Source of the DNA: Phalacrocorax aristotelis
Taxonomy: Eukaryota; Chordata; Aves; Suliformes; Phalacrocoracidae
Assembly: GCF_949628215.1 (NCBI RefSeq)
Contig: NC_134288.1
Span: 7,509,682 to 7,573,681 of the forward strand
Direction: 5' to 3'
DNA: 64,000 nt
Shown here: piece by piece, positions 1-11,900 of the stretch
Position numbering within the stretch: the first letter of the stretch is position 1
Layout of the letters: the number at the start of each line of letters is the position of its first letter
The notes under the pieces: model-generated
Databases searched by the model: none
What the model saw: only the letters and a program-made list of their open reading frames with translations
What the model was told of the DNA's origin: nothing
Made by a program: the position numbers and the translations under genes

Positions 1-3000
1 CCTGGAGCCGCTGGGCTCGGCTTGGGGCTCCTCCTGCCAGCTGTAGCCTCGCAGGCCAGTGTCTGCGTGGTCTTGTCTCCCTCTCGCGGGTGTCCAAACG
101 ACTGCAATGAGAGAAGTTGTCCCCTGCTGTCCCAAGGTGTGTCCATGCTGTGATGCCTTCAGCATGGCGTGGAGGTATCCACGCTGGCCAGCTGGCGTGC
201 CAGCGACAGCTTGCGCTTAGGAATGGGTATTTTATCCGTGTGTCTGAAATGGGGTTTGCAGCCTGTGCTGAACCAAGGGGTGGAACTGGTACCTGTGCAA
301 ACAAAACTAATGTTTGTGCAGGTTTCTGCTGATGCTGCTTCACACTGGTGGGCTCAGAGACCCCAGGATCAGTAGCCTCCAGAGTGTCGTCCTGCTGTTG
401 TCCCTGCTCTGCTTCCTTTCCTACAGCCGAGGGCCATGTTCCGTGGGTCGCCCAGCAAAATCTCCTTCATTTGTCCTTGACACCCCAGAGGTGTCGCTGA
501 CCTCCCTGTACTCTCTGAGTGCCTTCAGGTCAATAACAGTCACATTTAACTTAAAAGCAATTCCACAGCGAAACCCATAATCTTCAACTTCATTAAAATC
601 ATTCTCATTCAGCTGAGGCAAAGCAGAGCCCATGAATCACGATTAGTGGAAGCAGAGGGCCAGAGAAGAGATAATTAATTTCTCTTTCCTGTTCAAAAGG
701 CTGCGCTGCCCTTGCTCAGTGGAGGATTTGTGCCCTTTAGACAAAAGGCTGACAAGTGTCACCTGTTAATCTTCTCTGCGTGCAGCTGTTTGTCAGCACG
801 AGATGGTCCTGCCGCAGCCCCGGTCCCCGGGGCACTGCTGCTTATGACAGTTGCTATTTGCAAGTCAGCTGCGAAATGTTCCCACTTTATTCCTCCAGCT
901 ATTTTTAGCACTTCTTTTTAGATTGCAATAAAAAATGAAGACATCTTGTATTGGCAATAACCAGGTTGTAGCAATCCCTTAAGGGAGAGGCATGTTTGGT
1001 GATGGGAGAGAAAGGGCTTTCCAGGGCCACTCCAGTGCTTGTGAAACCCATCTGCTGGCTGTCACCCAGGGTGGAGCAGCCGCTGTCACCTGCAGCGGAT
1101 CCCTTCGGGAGTACATCTCCCTGTCAGCACATCCAGTGTGTGGTGGTTCAGCTGGAGAGCTGGTTGCTGAATCAAAAGCAGGGTAGAAACGGCTCAGTTT
1201 CTTCAGAGGTCAGGCAGGAAAAGTCTGCTGAGCATGCAGCATGTGGCAGAGTGGCGGGGAGGGCTCTTGGGAGCACCAGGGCTGTGTTTAAAGACCTGAA
1301 AGAAGTCACAGTGGTCCCTGAAGCTCTTTTTCCTCCCTGCTTTAGCTGCAGGAAAAGCAAGTGAGTGAACGGGGAAGGTCTGTCCCACAGATCTCAGAAT
1401 CACACTATGTGCGGCCCCATCACCTCAGCATCCCAGCTTCTCTCTAAGCACTTGACAGAGCTCACTGAGCTGGATTTGAGCATCCTAAATTTAGACAGTG
1501 CAGCTAAATGGTCCCCGCTGTTTTTAATTCACATTCATACTATATTTCTGCAGTTTTATTTTCCCCTTCCCTCTCCTCTCAAGGGAGAAGCAATGGCCTT
1601 CTTGGAGGTAGCTTATGATTTTTCCAGACAGAAATTGTTTCCATTCCAGGGTTATTGGCAATACCCAAATATATGTCCAGGAATCAGTCAAAGCCAAGAA
1701 ACCTGATTTAGAGCTGCTGCTTCTAATGTCTAATAAAGCACCACTGCAAAAGGTCAGCCTCTGTGCAACGTAGCAGCCAGTCCCACCACCTAATGGCATA
1801 ATCTGTTGGAAGAATTAATTCCCTATGTTTTCCCTTCCCAGTCAAATATAAGAACAATGGGGTTCATTAACTGTCTAATGTAATATTAGCTTTCATATAG
1901 TGCTAGTAAACCTATTAAGTGAGGCTGCTATCCAAACTACGAAACTATCTTGACCTTGGCCTGTGTTTTTAAGTGGGTTTTTGCCATTCCTCTCAAGATC
2001 GGCCTTGATGCTACAAAGCAGCAGCAGCTTCATTGGGCAACCGCTCTGCTGCCCTCCTAGCGAGGGTCCGTGCTTGCAGCACAGCCCTGGTGTCCCTGCA
2101 GCAATGTCCTGCCCTCGTGTCGTAATTTGCACTGAGGAGCATGCATCGTTTCACGGTCGTCCCGAGCCCTCTGACTTCTGAATCTGTGTGGAGATAACAG
2201 CAACATTTTCTTCGCTGTTAACACTTCCAATTGCCATTGGTTCACCTTTAGCCCACCAGCTCCTATTCTTTTGCTTTTTTAACGCTGTTCTTCATGCGCT
2301 CTGCTGTTTTGCTCCATATTGTTGATGCAGGCTGCAGCATCGGCTGCTCCATTAGCAGGTGCTTTTATTTTCTCCTGAGCTGCCCCAGCTGCTGGGCAGA
2401 GCCTTTGCCAGCAGTGTTGCCTGAAGGGGGGAAGCTGGTGTGTGAGAGCGCGGGTGCGTTCTCTCCACACACCTAACAGGCACAGACAAATACTTGGCAT
2501 CAGCTTTTGATGTGATTCTCTCCCCAGCAGGTAATGGGAAATGGTTTCCTGTGGCAGGTTTTGTGAATTGAGTATTTAGGGGCCAGAAGGGTCTCTCTTC
2601 TTTGCTGTCCTGCAGCAAGTGGCGTGTCTGTGGGTGGACTTCTCCCAGCTTTGTCCCCTCACTGCAGTAATGCAGCTGGACTTCACCCCAGAGAGAGATT
2701 GCTCCGAGACCTGGTTCTGGGTGTGCTGCAGGCTCTCACGGTGCTAGGCTTTGCTCAGTCCTGGGTTTCCCCTCAGCTGTCCCAGTTCCAGGTGTCTTGT
2801 TAATGAGCCCAAGCATCTGTTTTGAGCATAGCAGTGAACATTTCCCTGAATGGCTGTGAGTTGTCTTGCTGGCTTTTTATTTACATGCTTGTTCAGGTCA
2901 CATACTCCCACGGTGTTGGAGTGAGACCTGAGCTCAGCCCATTTATCTTCCATGAGTTGAAGAGAATAAAGAAAACATTTACCTTCTGGCTGATGGTCCA

Positions 3001-5540
3001 TTCATCTCCTGCTGAACCTTATGTCTTTCTCTGTCAGGTCACCCTTTTCTTGAACTATTTTGGGTTCTGTAAGCACTAGTTTTCATCCTTTTTTGACTCT
3101 CCCAGGGCAGCTCAAAAATGCCTCAGCCAGCAGGCTCGAGGAGTCTTGCTGGTCCTTGAGTGCACCAGGGCTCAGTTCTTCCCTCCTTGTATAGGCAAGT
3201 CATGAGCCTGATAAAGCCTGCCTGGCTCCAGGCTCCCCCTTCCTCTGCTTTCCCCATCACATGTCTCTGCCCCTGCAGATTTACCAGCCCTGGGGATGTC
3301 TCTGCCTGTGCACAGTCTGTCCTCGACAGCCTTGCTACGCATCCAGCATCTCTGCCCTGGTCCTGTGCTCAGGGTGCTGCTCCCCGAAAGGTCCGCCCCA
3401 TCGGGACCGGCAGAAGCCAGCTGGGTGATGGGGCAGGAGTTGTGTCCCCGCGGGGAGCAGAGTGCGGCCCAGGGCTGCCTTTGCCCCCCGGGGTGGATGG
3501 TGGCACTGGGGCTGTAACTTGCACATCTGAGGAGACAGTGATGCTGAAAACTGACAAAAGACTTCAGCCTTCTCTGCAATTAATGTCAATTATAACTCAT
3601 GCTGTTTCTCTTGTATCTAAAAATATCACCCGGAGTGTTTATACAAACAGAGGATGCAGGGTGAAAAAAATACCGAACCAGGGAAAATCCGTCCTGTGCA
3701 GAGCCCCTCCCAAGCCTGTCTTGCAGGACGCTAAGGCACCCTCCTCTCTCATACCTTTTCACAAAGGTGACATTTGTGAAGAGCCCAAAGGCAGGTTTTT
3801 CTGTGCTGGAGGCTCAGCAGCTCCCTGCGTAGCAGCGATAACCAGGTGTCTCACAGAGCTGGGTCACTGCAGAGGGGAGGTGTGATTCTAGGACTCATGG
3901 AAAAGTCTGGACGTGTAATTCAGTGCCCCTGTTGCAGTGAGCTGAGCCACCCCGTGAACCTGTCATGAGGACATGTGCTAGTGACATGTCCTCTTCAGTC
4001 CCATGCATGGCGAGGTGCTGAGGTGTGTGTGCTGGCTTCCTCATTCCTCGTATGAATAAGTAAATATTCCCACGGGGCTGAAACCAGGTCTGCAAATAGC
4101 TAATGAGAGCTGAAATCCCAACCTGAAATTAAGACTCTTTTAGCTGAATAGGGTTTTAAAAAATTTTTCCTTTTTTTTTAAATGTCTTTTAAATATAACT
4201 AGCTTGCAGGGGGAATCAATGAATCTTTGTGGCTGACTCAGGCTGAGAGCCTGCGGTCCCCAGCCCGCCCTGCAGGCAGGGTTCCTCTCCGCTTTCAGTT
4301 GTACTGAATACGCAGCTTCCTCGCGGCATCCTTTCTAAGAAACAAATTTGGGGCAGCAGGGAGCTGTGTCATGACGTGGGTAATTGTCCCCTACCAAGGA
4401 CATTTGGTAAAGTGCAGGAGGTTTGTAATTGCGCCTGACTTCGGCGTGCAGCAGCTTCCCTGGAGGCAGAGTGCAAAACCCAGCGCGGTAGCATGGGTAC
4501 CCTGGCACAAAGCTCTTGACGTGTGTTTCAGCAGCCTGTGTTTGTTTGGCAGATGCCTGTAGGACAAAAGTTGGTGTGGAATGGTGGCCTCAAGCCTCTC
4601 CTCCTTAACCATTCGCAGCAAGTGGGGCAAGTTTACCCCGACCTGTGATACAGCTGTGTATATCAGGGTACAACTGGGTAAACCTTGATTTGTATCAGTG
4701 TACCCCAGCGTTTGACCCTTTTGTGTTGCTTCACCCATGTCCAGTGCAGTGACCAGCACCTGTAGCCATGCCGTAGACCCCACAGACTTGGGGGCTGTGT
4801 CCCCCTGACAGCTTTTGTTTTGCTGCAGTGACTGTGGCAGAGGCACTGCTGGTGTTTGAGGGTGTCGTCCCTTTAGCCTTGCACCAGTGTTCAGCTCCTC
4901 CTCATGATCGCTTCAGGCCCAGCCGCAGAAGCGTGTATGAGATCTGCAGAGTGGATGTGATGGGTGCTTCTGGTGTTGAGCAGTAGGTCAAGGTGGTGAC
5001 CTTGACCAGGGTCCTCTGGTCAAGAAGGAGATCCATTGCTCTGTGCGTGAGAAATAAATAGGGAATTGAGTCCCAAAGGGATTGATGCCAGCACCCCTTG
5101 CCTCACTTTAAACTGCTGCTCTGGATGCGTTATTTTCTTCCCAGAAATGAGGATTGGGAAGGAACAGCTTACAAGAGAAATTCTGTAAGATACGCTAGGA
5201 AGGTGCTTAGATTATAATGCTGCCTAGAAGAACTGACAGGCTGCATATGAACCTGAGATGGCAGAGATTTTCCCATACAGACCGTTAGTTATAGATAAAC
5301 AAGTATTAACCAACTGGTGACTGCAACCATTACAGGGTTTGGGTTGTTTTTTTTGTACCAGGAAATGAATTTTAAATGGATTCCATGTAACTGAACTGCC
5401 AGGAAATCGGCGAGCTTTGCAAGGGAAAAAGGCGTCTGTAGATACCATTAATTTCAAAGATGTATTAGATCTGGTTCTTTAGTTACTGGGTTGCTTTAAA
5501 ATGCAAATTAACCACTTGCCAAAATCAATTTATTTTGCAG
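1..5540 (+). other. RIMS4: RIMS4 intron, upstream of the first visible exon
   Basis: This stretch precedes the first recognisable RIMS4 exon and ends in the splice acceptor TATTTTGCAG at 5531-5540. The first visible exon begins inside a codon, so coding exons must lie further left, outside the window. I looked for the preceding RIMS4 exon (the Ser/Thr-rich linker ahead of C2B) and did not see it. A long open frame at 3160-3885 has no family resemblance and no sensible splice sites. Apart from short T-runs and the inverted repeat near 4985-5007, nothing is recognised. Confidence 0.7.
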
Positions 5541-5653
5541 CTTGAATTTCAGTGGAGTCCATCTGGCATCTGCTGGGCAGTTTAGTGACTTCCTGGGGAG
5601 CATGGGCCCTGCACAATTTGTTGGGCGTCAGACCTTGGCCACCACCTCGATGG
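5541..5653 (+). CDS. RIMS4: RIMS4 exon: linker before C2B
   Basis: 113 nt. The acceptor is TTTTGCAG before 5541 and the donor is ATGG|GTAAGG at 5653/5654. The first base completes a codon from the previous exon. It then reads LNFSGVHLASAGQFSDFLGS and on to GRQTLATTSM, and one G carries over (phase 1). This is the conserved RIM linker just ahead of the C2B domain. Confidence 0.95.
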
Positions 5654-8600
5654 GTAAGGAACACAAAGATGTTAGGCGGCTTTAATTTAATCTCGAACAG
5701 ACCACTCCTACAAGCTACCTAATAATGTGTCCAGCATCTGCGGATCTACCACTCCCCCGCTCTGTTTCTCAGTTAAATCAAGTAAGCTTGGCTGAAAGGT
5801 TTTGCTGATTGCTGCGAATGCAGCATTAATAGAAGAGCACCAGCTTTATGCTTTTCTCTGTCAGATCTGAAGGAATAGACTAAGTAAAACACAGCTAAAA
5901 TCCTGAAAATGCATCCTGTGTATCTTTGTGTTTTTCTTGCTCTCTAAGGCTCACTGGTCTCTGTAAAGATTTTTTTTTTTTTTATGGTGCACCATAATTG
6001 CATTTTCCCAAGCAGCCTGCAATTCTAGGTGCTTCAGTTTGGGAGAGATTGAGAGGGCAGCTGCCACTGAAGAGTATGAGACTGAGTCACCAAAGCCATG
6101 TTAGAGGGCAGACTCTAGAGATTGCTTCTGAAAATGTGGGCTTGAATCACTGCAGAGCTGCTCCAGAGTAACGCAGGAGGAGATCAGGCACTCGAGGCCT
6201 ACAGTTTGTTACAGCTTGAAGCAGGCGTGACATGTAGACTTTTTTTTTTAAAATGTTTTACTAGCCCACAGATGTATTGTTTTGAAAGTCTTTTGTCTAT
6301 TTTGACATCTTGGTTTAGGGGATGTGGAAATTGGCTTGCAAGAGCGAAATGGGCAGCTAGAAGTGGATATCATTCAGGCTCGAGGACTGACACCAAAACC
6401 CGGCTCCAAAACACTGCCAGGTAGTATGCTTTGACCTCCTGAAGTAATTCACTGAGCCCCAGTCTCCTGCAGTGCTTGTGAATAGAAAAAATTTTAATTC
6501 CGCTTGGCTTCTGCAGGAATAAGCAGTCTGTATGCCGTATTGAAAAAAAGGCTGGTTAAGCAGATCTCTTCACTGCTGTAAATGCCTTCTTTAGAAATAC
6601 CTGAGACATGGCACTCTGTCTTTTCTAAAGTGAGCATGCAGATTGTTTTCATATTTGACCATATTTATTTTTTCCAGCTGCTTACATCAAAGCTTACCTG
6701 CTAGAGAATGGCGTGTGCATTGCGAAAAAGAAGACAAAAGTGGCTCGCAAATCATTAGACCCTTTGTACAATCAGGTGTTACTGTTTGCTGAGAGTCCCC
6801 AGGGCAAAGTATTACAGGTAAGATGAGCAAGTCTCAGGTCTGTCCATCTGCCTCTTCCACCTCTGCTGGAAGATATTAAGTCTGGCAAGGGATCTGGGTA
6901 ATTAACGTAGATGAGAAAAAGCCAATGTTTTCATTGAACAAAATGCACTCAATCTGAACTCAACAAATGGAAAGGAAAACCTTTTTTTCATACTCAAACT
7001 GATTATTATTTGACACTCTGCCAGGCAACATCGAGTGCTTACCAGAAAAAGGTTGATTTTTATTTTAATTCTTTTTTTTCCTGCCCAGTTAGAAGATAGG
7101 TAGCACATATAGATGCTAAACAGTCTTGCAGCATAGGTTGTCTTCTGCGTTTATATGTATTCAGAGCATTCTGCTTTGGCCATCACCCAATCACATATCC
7201 TCCCTTTTCTACCTCTGTTCTTTTACTGCCATACATTTTCTGCCATACTCGTATTTTCAATTCTGCACCTATGCTTCCAGAGCAAAGTGATACACATTTG
7301 TTAAGTCATACCTAAATCATTTCCATCCAATAAAGCATGGCTAAAATCCACTGGTAATACTGATGTAGTTAATCCTTGAGTTTCTGTTGCTTACTTCCAC
7401 TGGCACATGAATTGCCAGTTAACCTGCTGGATCCTTTTCATTAGTGAACTCTTCCTCATTTACCTTGCTTAGAAGCATTTTCCCCTGCTGCAGTGAGATT
7501 ACACGTTTTTGACTGAAATGGGGTAGGACCTGGCTTGGTCTGCTCTTGCCTTGCATTGGTTTCCCTACCTGCTGCCTTGCTGCCAGGGAAGACACTTATT
7601 CCAAGAGGATACAAAGAGGACCTTGGTTCTCTGCCAGGGGCCATGCCACCAAACCAACTTTCTGCAGTGGCTTGCCCATCTCGTGCTAACCTAAAGTGTT
7701 AATTTTTGACTTTTAATTCACATTCGTTGTCTCTCCTGCCTCATTTTACAGAAAATTGTGGTTCAGAGCCTAGGGAAAGAAGGTGTCAGGATTAGCCAGA
7801 GATCACTAGTCACCATCATAACCCATCGTACTCATCCTTTCCTCTTCAGAACATGGACTCGCTCTGGAGTCAGTCGTCACCTTTGTCTTGAGCCACATAG
7901 GGCCACTGGTCACATGCAGACCTCCAGCATGCCTAAGCCCATGACCCTCACTACATCTGTTGTTCCACCCACTGGTCTCCATCATGTCGTAAGTGTGATT
8001 CAGCTTTCCCTGCTCGTCTGCCAGCTCTCTTTCATTAGACTTTCCTCTGCGTCTGCAAGCCTTTCTCGGCAGTCTGTTCTGCTTCCCCTGCATGCCACTC
8101 CATGTGTGCCCCTTACGTCACCGGTCCCACTTGCCAGCACTCAGCTCCTGCCCTTTCTCCAGGTGAGTAGCTGTGCCTCGTCACCATCTGCCCTGTGTCA
8201 CGAGCTCCGAATGCAGAAGACGTGCTCTTTTCCTCAAACTGTTGGATCTTGACCTAAGCTATTGCCCGTCCTTTTTTTTGTTGGTGTATTTTTCCAGATG
8301 AGGAGCCCTTCCTGCCCCTTTCCCAAAGGCCACCTTTTGTTGCGTCCAAGGCCCGTTACTGTGCCAGGACCAGTTTTTACATGCAGGTGTTGGAGCTGCA
8401 GCTCCAGGGATACTTTGTGCCCGCGCTGGCCCTGACCAGCGGGTAGAACAGCAGTATGGTGTCGCATCCACACGTGCGTTCACCTCTGTTGCATGGGGGG
8501 AGAACAAAAATTTCTGATAACATTAGGATTTGTAAAATGGTGCTTAAAAAAAAAAAAAAAAAATCATCAGCCAGAGCTTCACGTCACCTCTTGGTAGTGT

Positions 8601-8957
8601 AAACCTTTCTGCTCTTCTCGGACTGTAGTAAAGCCCTAGGAAGTTGGATGAGTGAAAAGAAGGGTTGACCAGACTTGTGCTTCCCAAGCAAGTGTGCAAG
8701 TTGGAGGATTAACTGTGCTCCCTTCTCTTGTTCCTAAGGTGATAGTCTGGGGAAACTATGGACGCATGGAACGCAAGCACTTCATGGGAGTTGCCAGGGT
8801 TCTCCTGGAAGAACTGGATTTGTCAACTTTAGCAATCGGCTGGTACAAGCTCTTCCCAACCTCCTCAATGGTAGATCCCACTACAGGCCCACTCCTGCGT
8901 CAGTCCTCACAGCTCTCCCTCGAGAGCACAGTGGGACCCTGCTGTGACAGGTCTTAG
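5541..8957 (+). CDS. RIMS4: RIMS4, C-terminal half (regulating synaptic membrane exocytosis 4), partial
   Basis: Four exons (5541-5653, 6319-6420, 6678-6817, 8739-8957) join in frame to give the last 190 residues of RIMS4. RIM-gamma proteins are short RIM relatives that keep only the C-terminal C2B domain and act at neuronal membranes and presynaptic active zones. The joined protein shows the family linker (QFSDFLGSMGPAQFVGRQTL), the C2B start DVEIGLQERNGQLEVDIIQA, the lysine-rich strand AKKKTKVARKSLDPLYNQ, then WGNYGRMERK and WYKLFPTSSMVDP, ending at TAG 8955-8957. DVEIGLQERNG separates RIMS4 from RIMS3 (DIQIGMEDKKG). RIM C2B domains lack the Ca2+-binding aspartates, so a Ca2+-independent role is expected. 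The RIMS4-KCNK15-CCN5 order supports the name. The start codon lies outside the window. Confidence 0.96.
5654..6318 (+). other. RIMS4: RIMS4 intron
   Basis: Intron of 665 nt from GTAAGG to the acceptor TTGGTTTAG. It carries T-runs (near 5971 and 6240) and nothing else that I recognise. Confidence 0.85.
6319..6420 (+). CDS. RIMS4: RIMS4 exon: start of C2B
   Basis: 102 nt. The acceptor is GGTTTAG before 6319 and the donor is CCAG|GTAGTA at 6420/6421. Two bases complete Gly, then DVEIGLQERNGQLEVDIIQA and RGLTPKPGSKTLP, and one G carries over. The ERNGQLEV stretch is the RIMS4-type first beta strand of C2B. Confidence 0.95.
6678..6817 (+). CDS. RIMS4: RIMS4 exon: C2B core
   Basis: 140 nt. The acceptor is TTTTCCAG before 6678 and the donor is ACAG|GTAAGA after 6817. 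It encodes AAYIKAYLLENGVCIAKKK, then TKVARKSLDPLYNQVLLF and AESPQGKVLQ, ending in phase 0. The polybasic KKKTKVARK strand is the usual phospholipid-contacting face of RIM C2B domains. The 256-nt intron to its left (6421-6677) shows nothing notable. Confidence 0.95.
6818..8738 (+). other. RIMS4: Last RIMS4 intron, containing an open splice-flanked cassette
   Basis: Intron of 1,921 nt, phase 0 on both sides, from GTAAGA to CCTAAG. Inside it, 7752-8162 is an open stretch of 411 nt bounded by an acceptor-like TCATTTTACAG and a donor-like CAG|GTGAGT, so it could be an optional in-frame exon (see findings). A run of A residues lies at about 8546-8562. The region is otherwise unremarkable. Confidence 0.8.
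8739..8957 (+). CDS. RIMS4: RIMS4 terminal coding exon
   Basis: 219 nt from the acceptor TTCCTAAG. It encodes VIVWGNYGRMERKHFMGVAR, the helix VLLEELDLSTLAIG, WYKLFPTSSMVDPTTGPLL and the tail SLESTVGPCCDRS, followed by TAG. This closes the C2B fold. The SQLSLEST-type tail is the usual RIM C-terminus. Confidence 0.96.
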   Translation: MIVWGNYGRMERKHFMGVARVLLEELDLSTLAIGWYKLFPTSSMVDPTTGPLLRQSSQLSLESTVGPCCDRS

Positions 8958-11900
8958 TGAGTAAGGAAGGGGACACTGCTTTTGTTTTTTAAACATGCTG
9001 TCAAGGTTTTGTTTGCTGGAACTCTGACCTCAAGCGCAATGCATGTTCAATCAGTTCTTGTGGAGCTGGAAGAGGAGGATAAACCAGTGACCTTAGACAG
9101 AAGATGAGGGGGAGGGCACTGTGCCCTCTCCGTCCGAGGAGGAGGTGCCGTGGGGCATGAGTCCTAGTTGTCAAATTAGACATACACCTCTTGTTTCACT
9201 TCTCTCGCTGTCATTCTTGGATCCTTGTTTCAGATCAGTAGTAACCCTGGAAAGTTGCAGCATTTGAAAGCATTTGGGGGGAGTAAGGAAGGTATTTTTC
9301 TTAACTGTGCATCTTGGAAATTTCTAATACAGATTCTTTCATGAGAAAGTACCTGAAAAATTCAGAGGCTGATATCAGACCTAAAGAGAGCAGAAGCAGA
9401 ACGTTTCAGGGGAAGCATTGGGGTTTTTTATAAGGCCTTTCTTCTTGAAGGGAAGAAAAAGAAAGAAACCTGCAACTCTCTTTAGAATCAGTTCGACATC
9501 ACTGAGTCATGTTAAATGTAACACTGTCATTGCTGTGTTTTCAAACTGTGCCAAATTACCAGCAAGTGTCTTTACTGCATTACTTGTCTAACACTGCTGA
9601 TGAAGCGTACTTGGTGGGAGAATAAGTAGCGCCTACTTAGACCAGACAGTTTGAACAGAGTTCGAGTTTAGCAGGCTAATTAACTGCAATTTTGCTCAGA
9701 AAAAAACCACTGGAAGTGGGAGCTGAATATCAGACTTGCAGCTTGAGTTATGTTTTGTATTGTCAGATACAACGTTCTGCAATTTCCTGACTCCCTTACT
9801 TGTTGCTGTGCATCCTTCAGGCATGATGTCTTCTATCTCCTGCTTTTCTTCCATCTCCTTTGTACTGGTACATATCAGCTGGAGATGCTGCCCTTCCTGT
9901 TGTGCTATGGACTGACCTGAAACAGGACTGTTTTATTCTGCCACAGGAGAGGAGATTGAGGTTTCCAGGGGCGTAAAAGAAAGAAACCTCAGTTTGCCAT
10001 CTGACAGGAAGGTGCTGGAGAGCATGTAACCTTCCTTGTGGAGGGAAAGGTGCTTTAGGCAGTCTCGGTAGTACTCAAACACTGTCAAGTGTCCTGCAAG
10101 AGGAGATGCAATCCCCAAAGTATGGAGAGGTAGTGGGTGAGGAATCTGAAGATGCAGTGGTCACAGCATGTATATTTTGTTAATTAAAGTGCAACACTAA
10201 GTGTAAACGCGTCTTGTAGGTTAAGCCAGTAAAGCACGTTCCCTGACCTGCCGAGCTACAGCGGCCGTTGTCAGCAGTCATGTGCTGGAGTAAGTGCGCT
10301 AGATGCTTCAGACAATTGAAAACTTATCCAGAATCACAGAGAATCTCCAAAGATTTTCTGTGGATCGACCTGTTTTCGCTAGGTTTTGTCGTGATTCTTA
10401 ATGAGGATATGATGACTGCTGTCTCAGAGTAAGCTTTTGGAGATGTTTTACTTTGTGATTTAAAAGTGAAGGTCCCATGTCACGTTCCGGAATGAGCAGA
10501 TTCTTGACCTGTCGTAGAGGCATACTGAACATTTATTTCTGCATGTGGACCTCAGCTTTGTTAGAATAAAAGCATGAGTGTTGAGTGGATGGTAAAAGCA
10601 GTTGCTTTTGGTCCTAGCTTGTCTATGGCATTTTAAATTATTTTGAAATACATTACAGGATAGATGAAAAAATAATAGGCCTTACAATAATCTCTGTAAA
10701 AAATGATATAATATAAAGGAGAGGGGAGGAGGAGAAGGGACATAGAATGAATAGTTTTTTGAGTCTTCAGTGGCAAAAGCCTCAACATTTCAGATAAATC
10801 TCTTGATTTCCTTGATCAAATACGTCTCTGGCCTCTCACTAATTATTTTTTCTAATCGTATTAGACAATTTCTATATATTAGCTGAAGAAAGTTTATTGC
10901 ATGCTGGTCAAACTATGTTGTGGCGCTCTTTTATTTTTATTTTTTAAAAAAAGCACATTTACTGTAATTCAAGTCAGCATCTTTTCCTCTTGGTATGTAG
11001 TGAGTACTAGGCAATATTGTACAATATGTGTATGAACTAGAATAGATTAGGTAGATTTAGTGGTTTGTAGCACTGGATCTTTTAATAACTATGTCTTTAA
11101 AAGGACCGTGGGAGGCTCCAGGTACATGCCAGACCTGGCAGCAGAATAACAGGGCTTCTGTCTTAAGTTATGCTGAAAACTTTATATTGGTACTTAGTTT
11201 GGACATTATCTACCAGTAATAGCTAGATAGTCATGGTTTTCCCATGTCCAATAAGACGAATGCAACATTTCTGCAGTCTTTAATGAGGAGTAGGAGACTA
11301 TATATGCCAAAAATATTCCTCCAGAAAACTTTGTTTGATGACTGTCTGTTGAAAAACTCAGTTCCTGTATGCCTGGCAAATGCAACGTGTGTCTCTATCC
11401 TGCCCTCAAAAGCTCTGCAAGCTCAGTGATGATCGGTTTAGTTACAATAGGACTACTTCACACTGAGGACTATCTTCCGTATGTTTTTAATCATGCTAAA
11501 AGGTTACTGTCACAGTAAAAAAAAGAAAAAGTTACACTTCTACTTATGCTATTTTTGTTAACATCTCAGATTCTGAAATTTGGAGGCAGTTTTAACAGTC
11601 TGCTCCGTCCTGTTTTCTTCTGCATTTTTTACATGGTTGATTGTAGTCCAGTGGTTCTCACTTTTGTTCCTACTCACTTCCGAGTCCTGTTTCTCCCCAA
11701 TAAGCGAACGTTGCAACCCCTGGCTGCCACGCACAGCAAAGTCACGCGAACTGGCAAGTGCAGACGATCTTCCTTCATACAGCAGACTCACAGGAACCCT
11801 TCGGAGAGTGCCCGTGGGGTGCAGAGTGAGGCCAGGATCGTTGCACGGTACCCTACAGTCTAAATCCTTGCATCACTCATGCCTCTGATTCCTGCACTGA

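Noticed and set aside
3160-3885. 241-codon plus-strand open frame in the RIMS4 intron
   Set aside because: No domain, no matching splice sites and a mixed GC-rich composition. It lies entirely within an intron.
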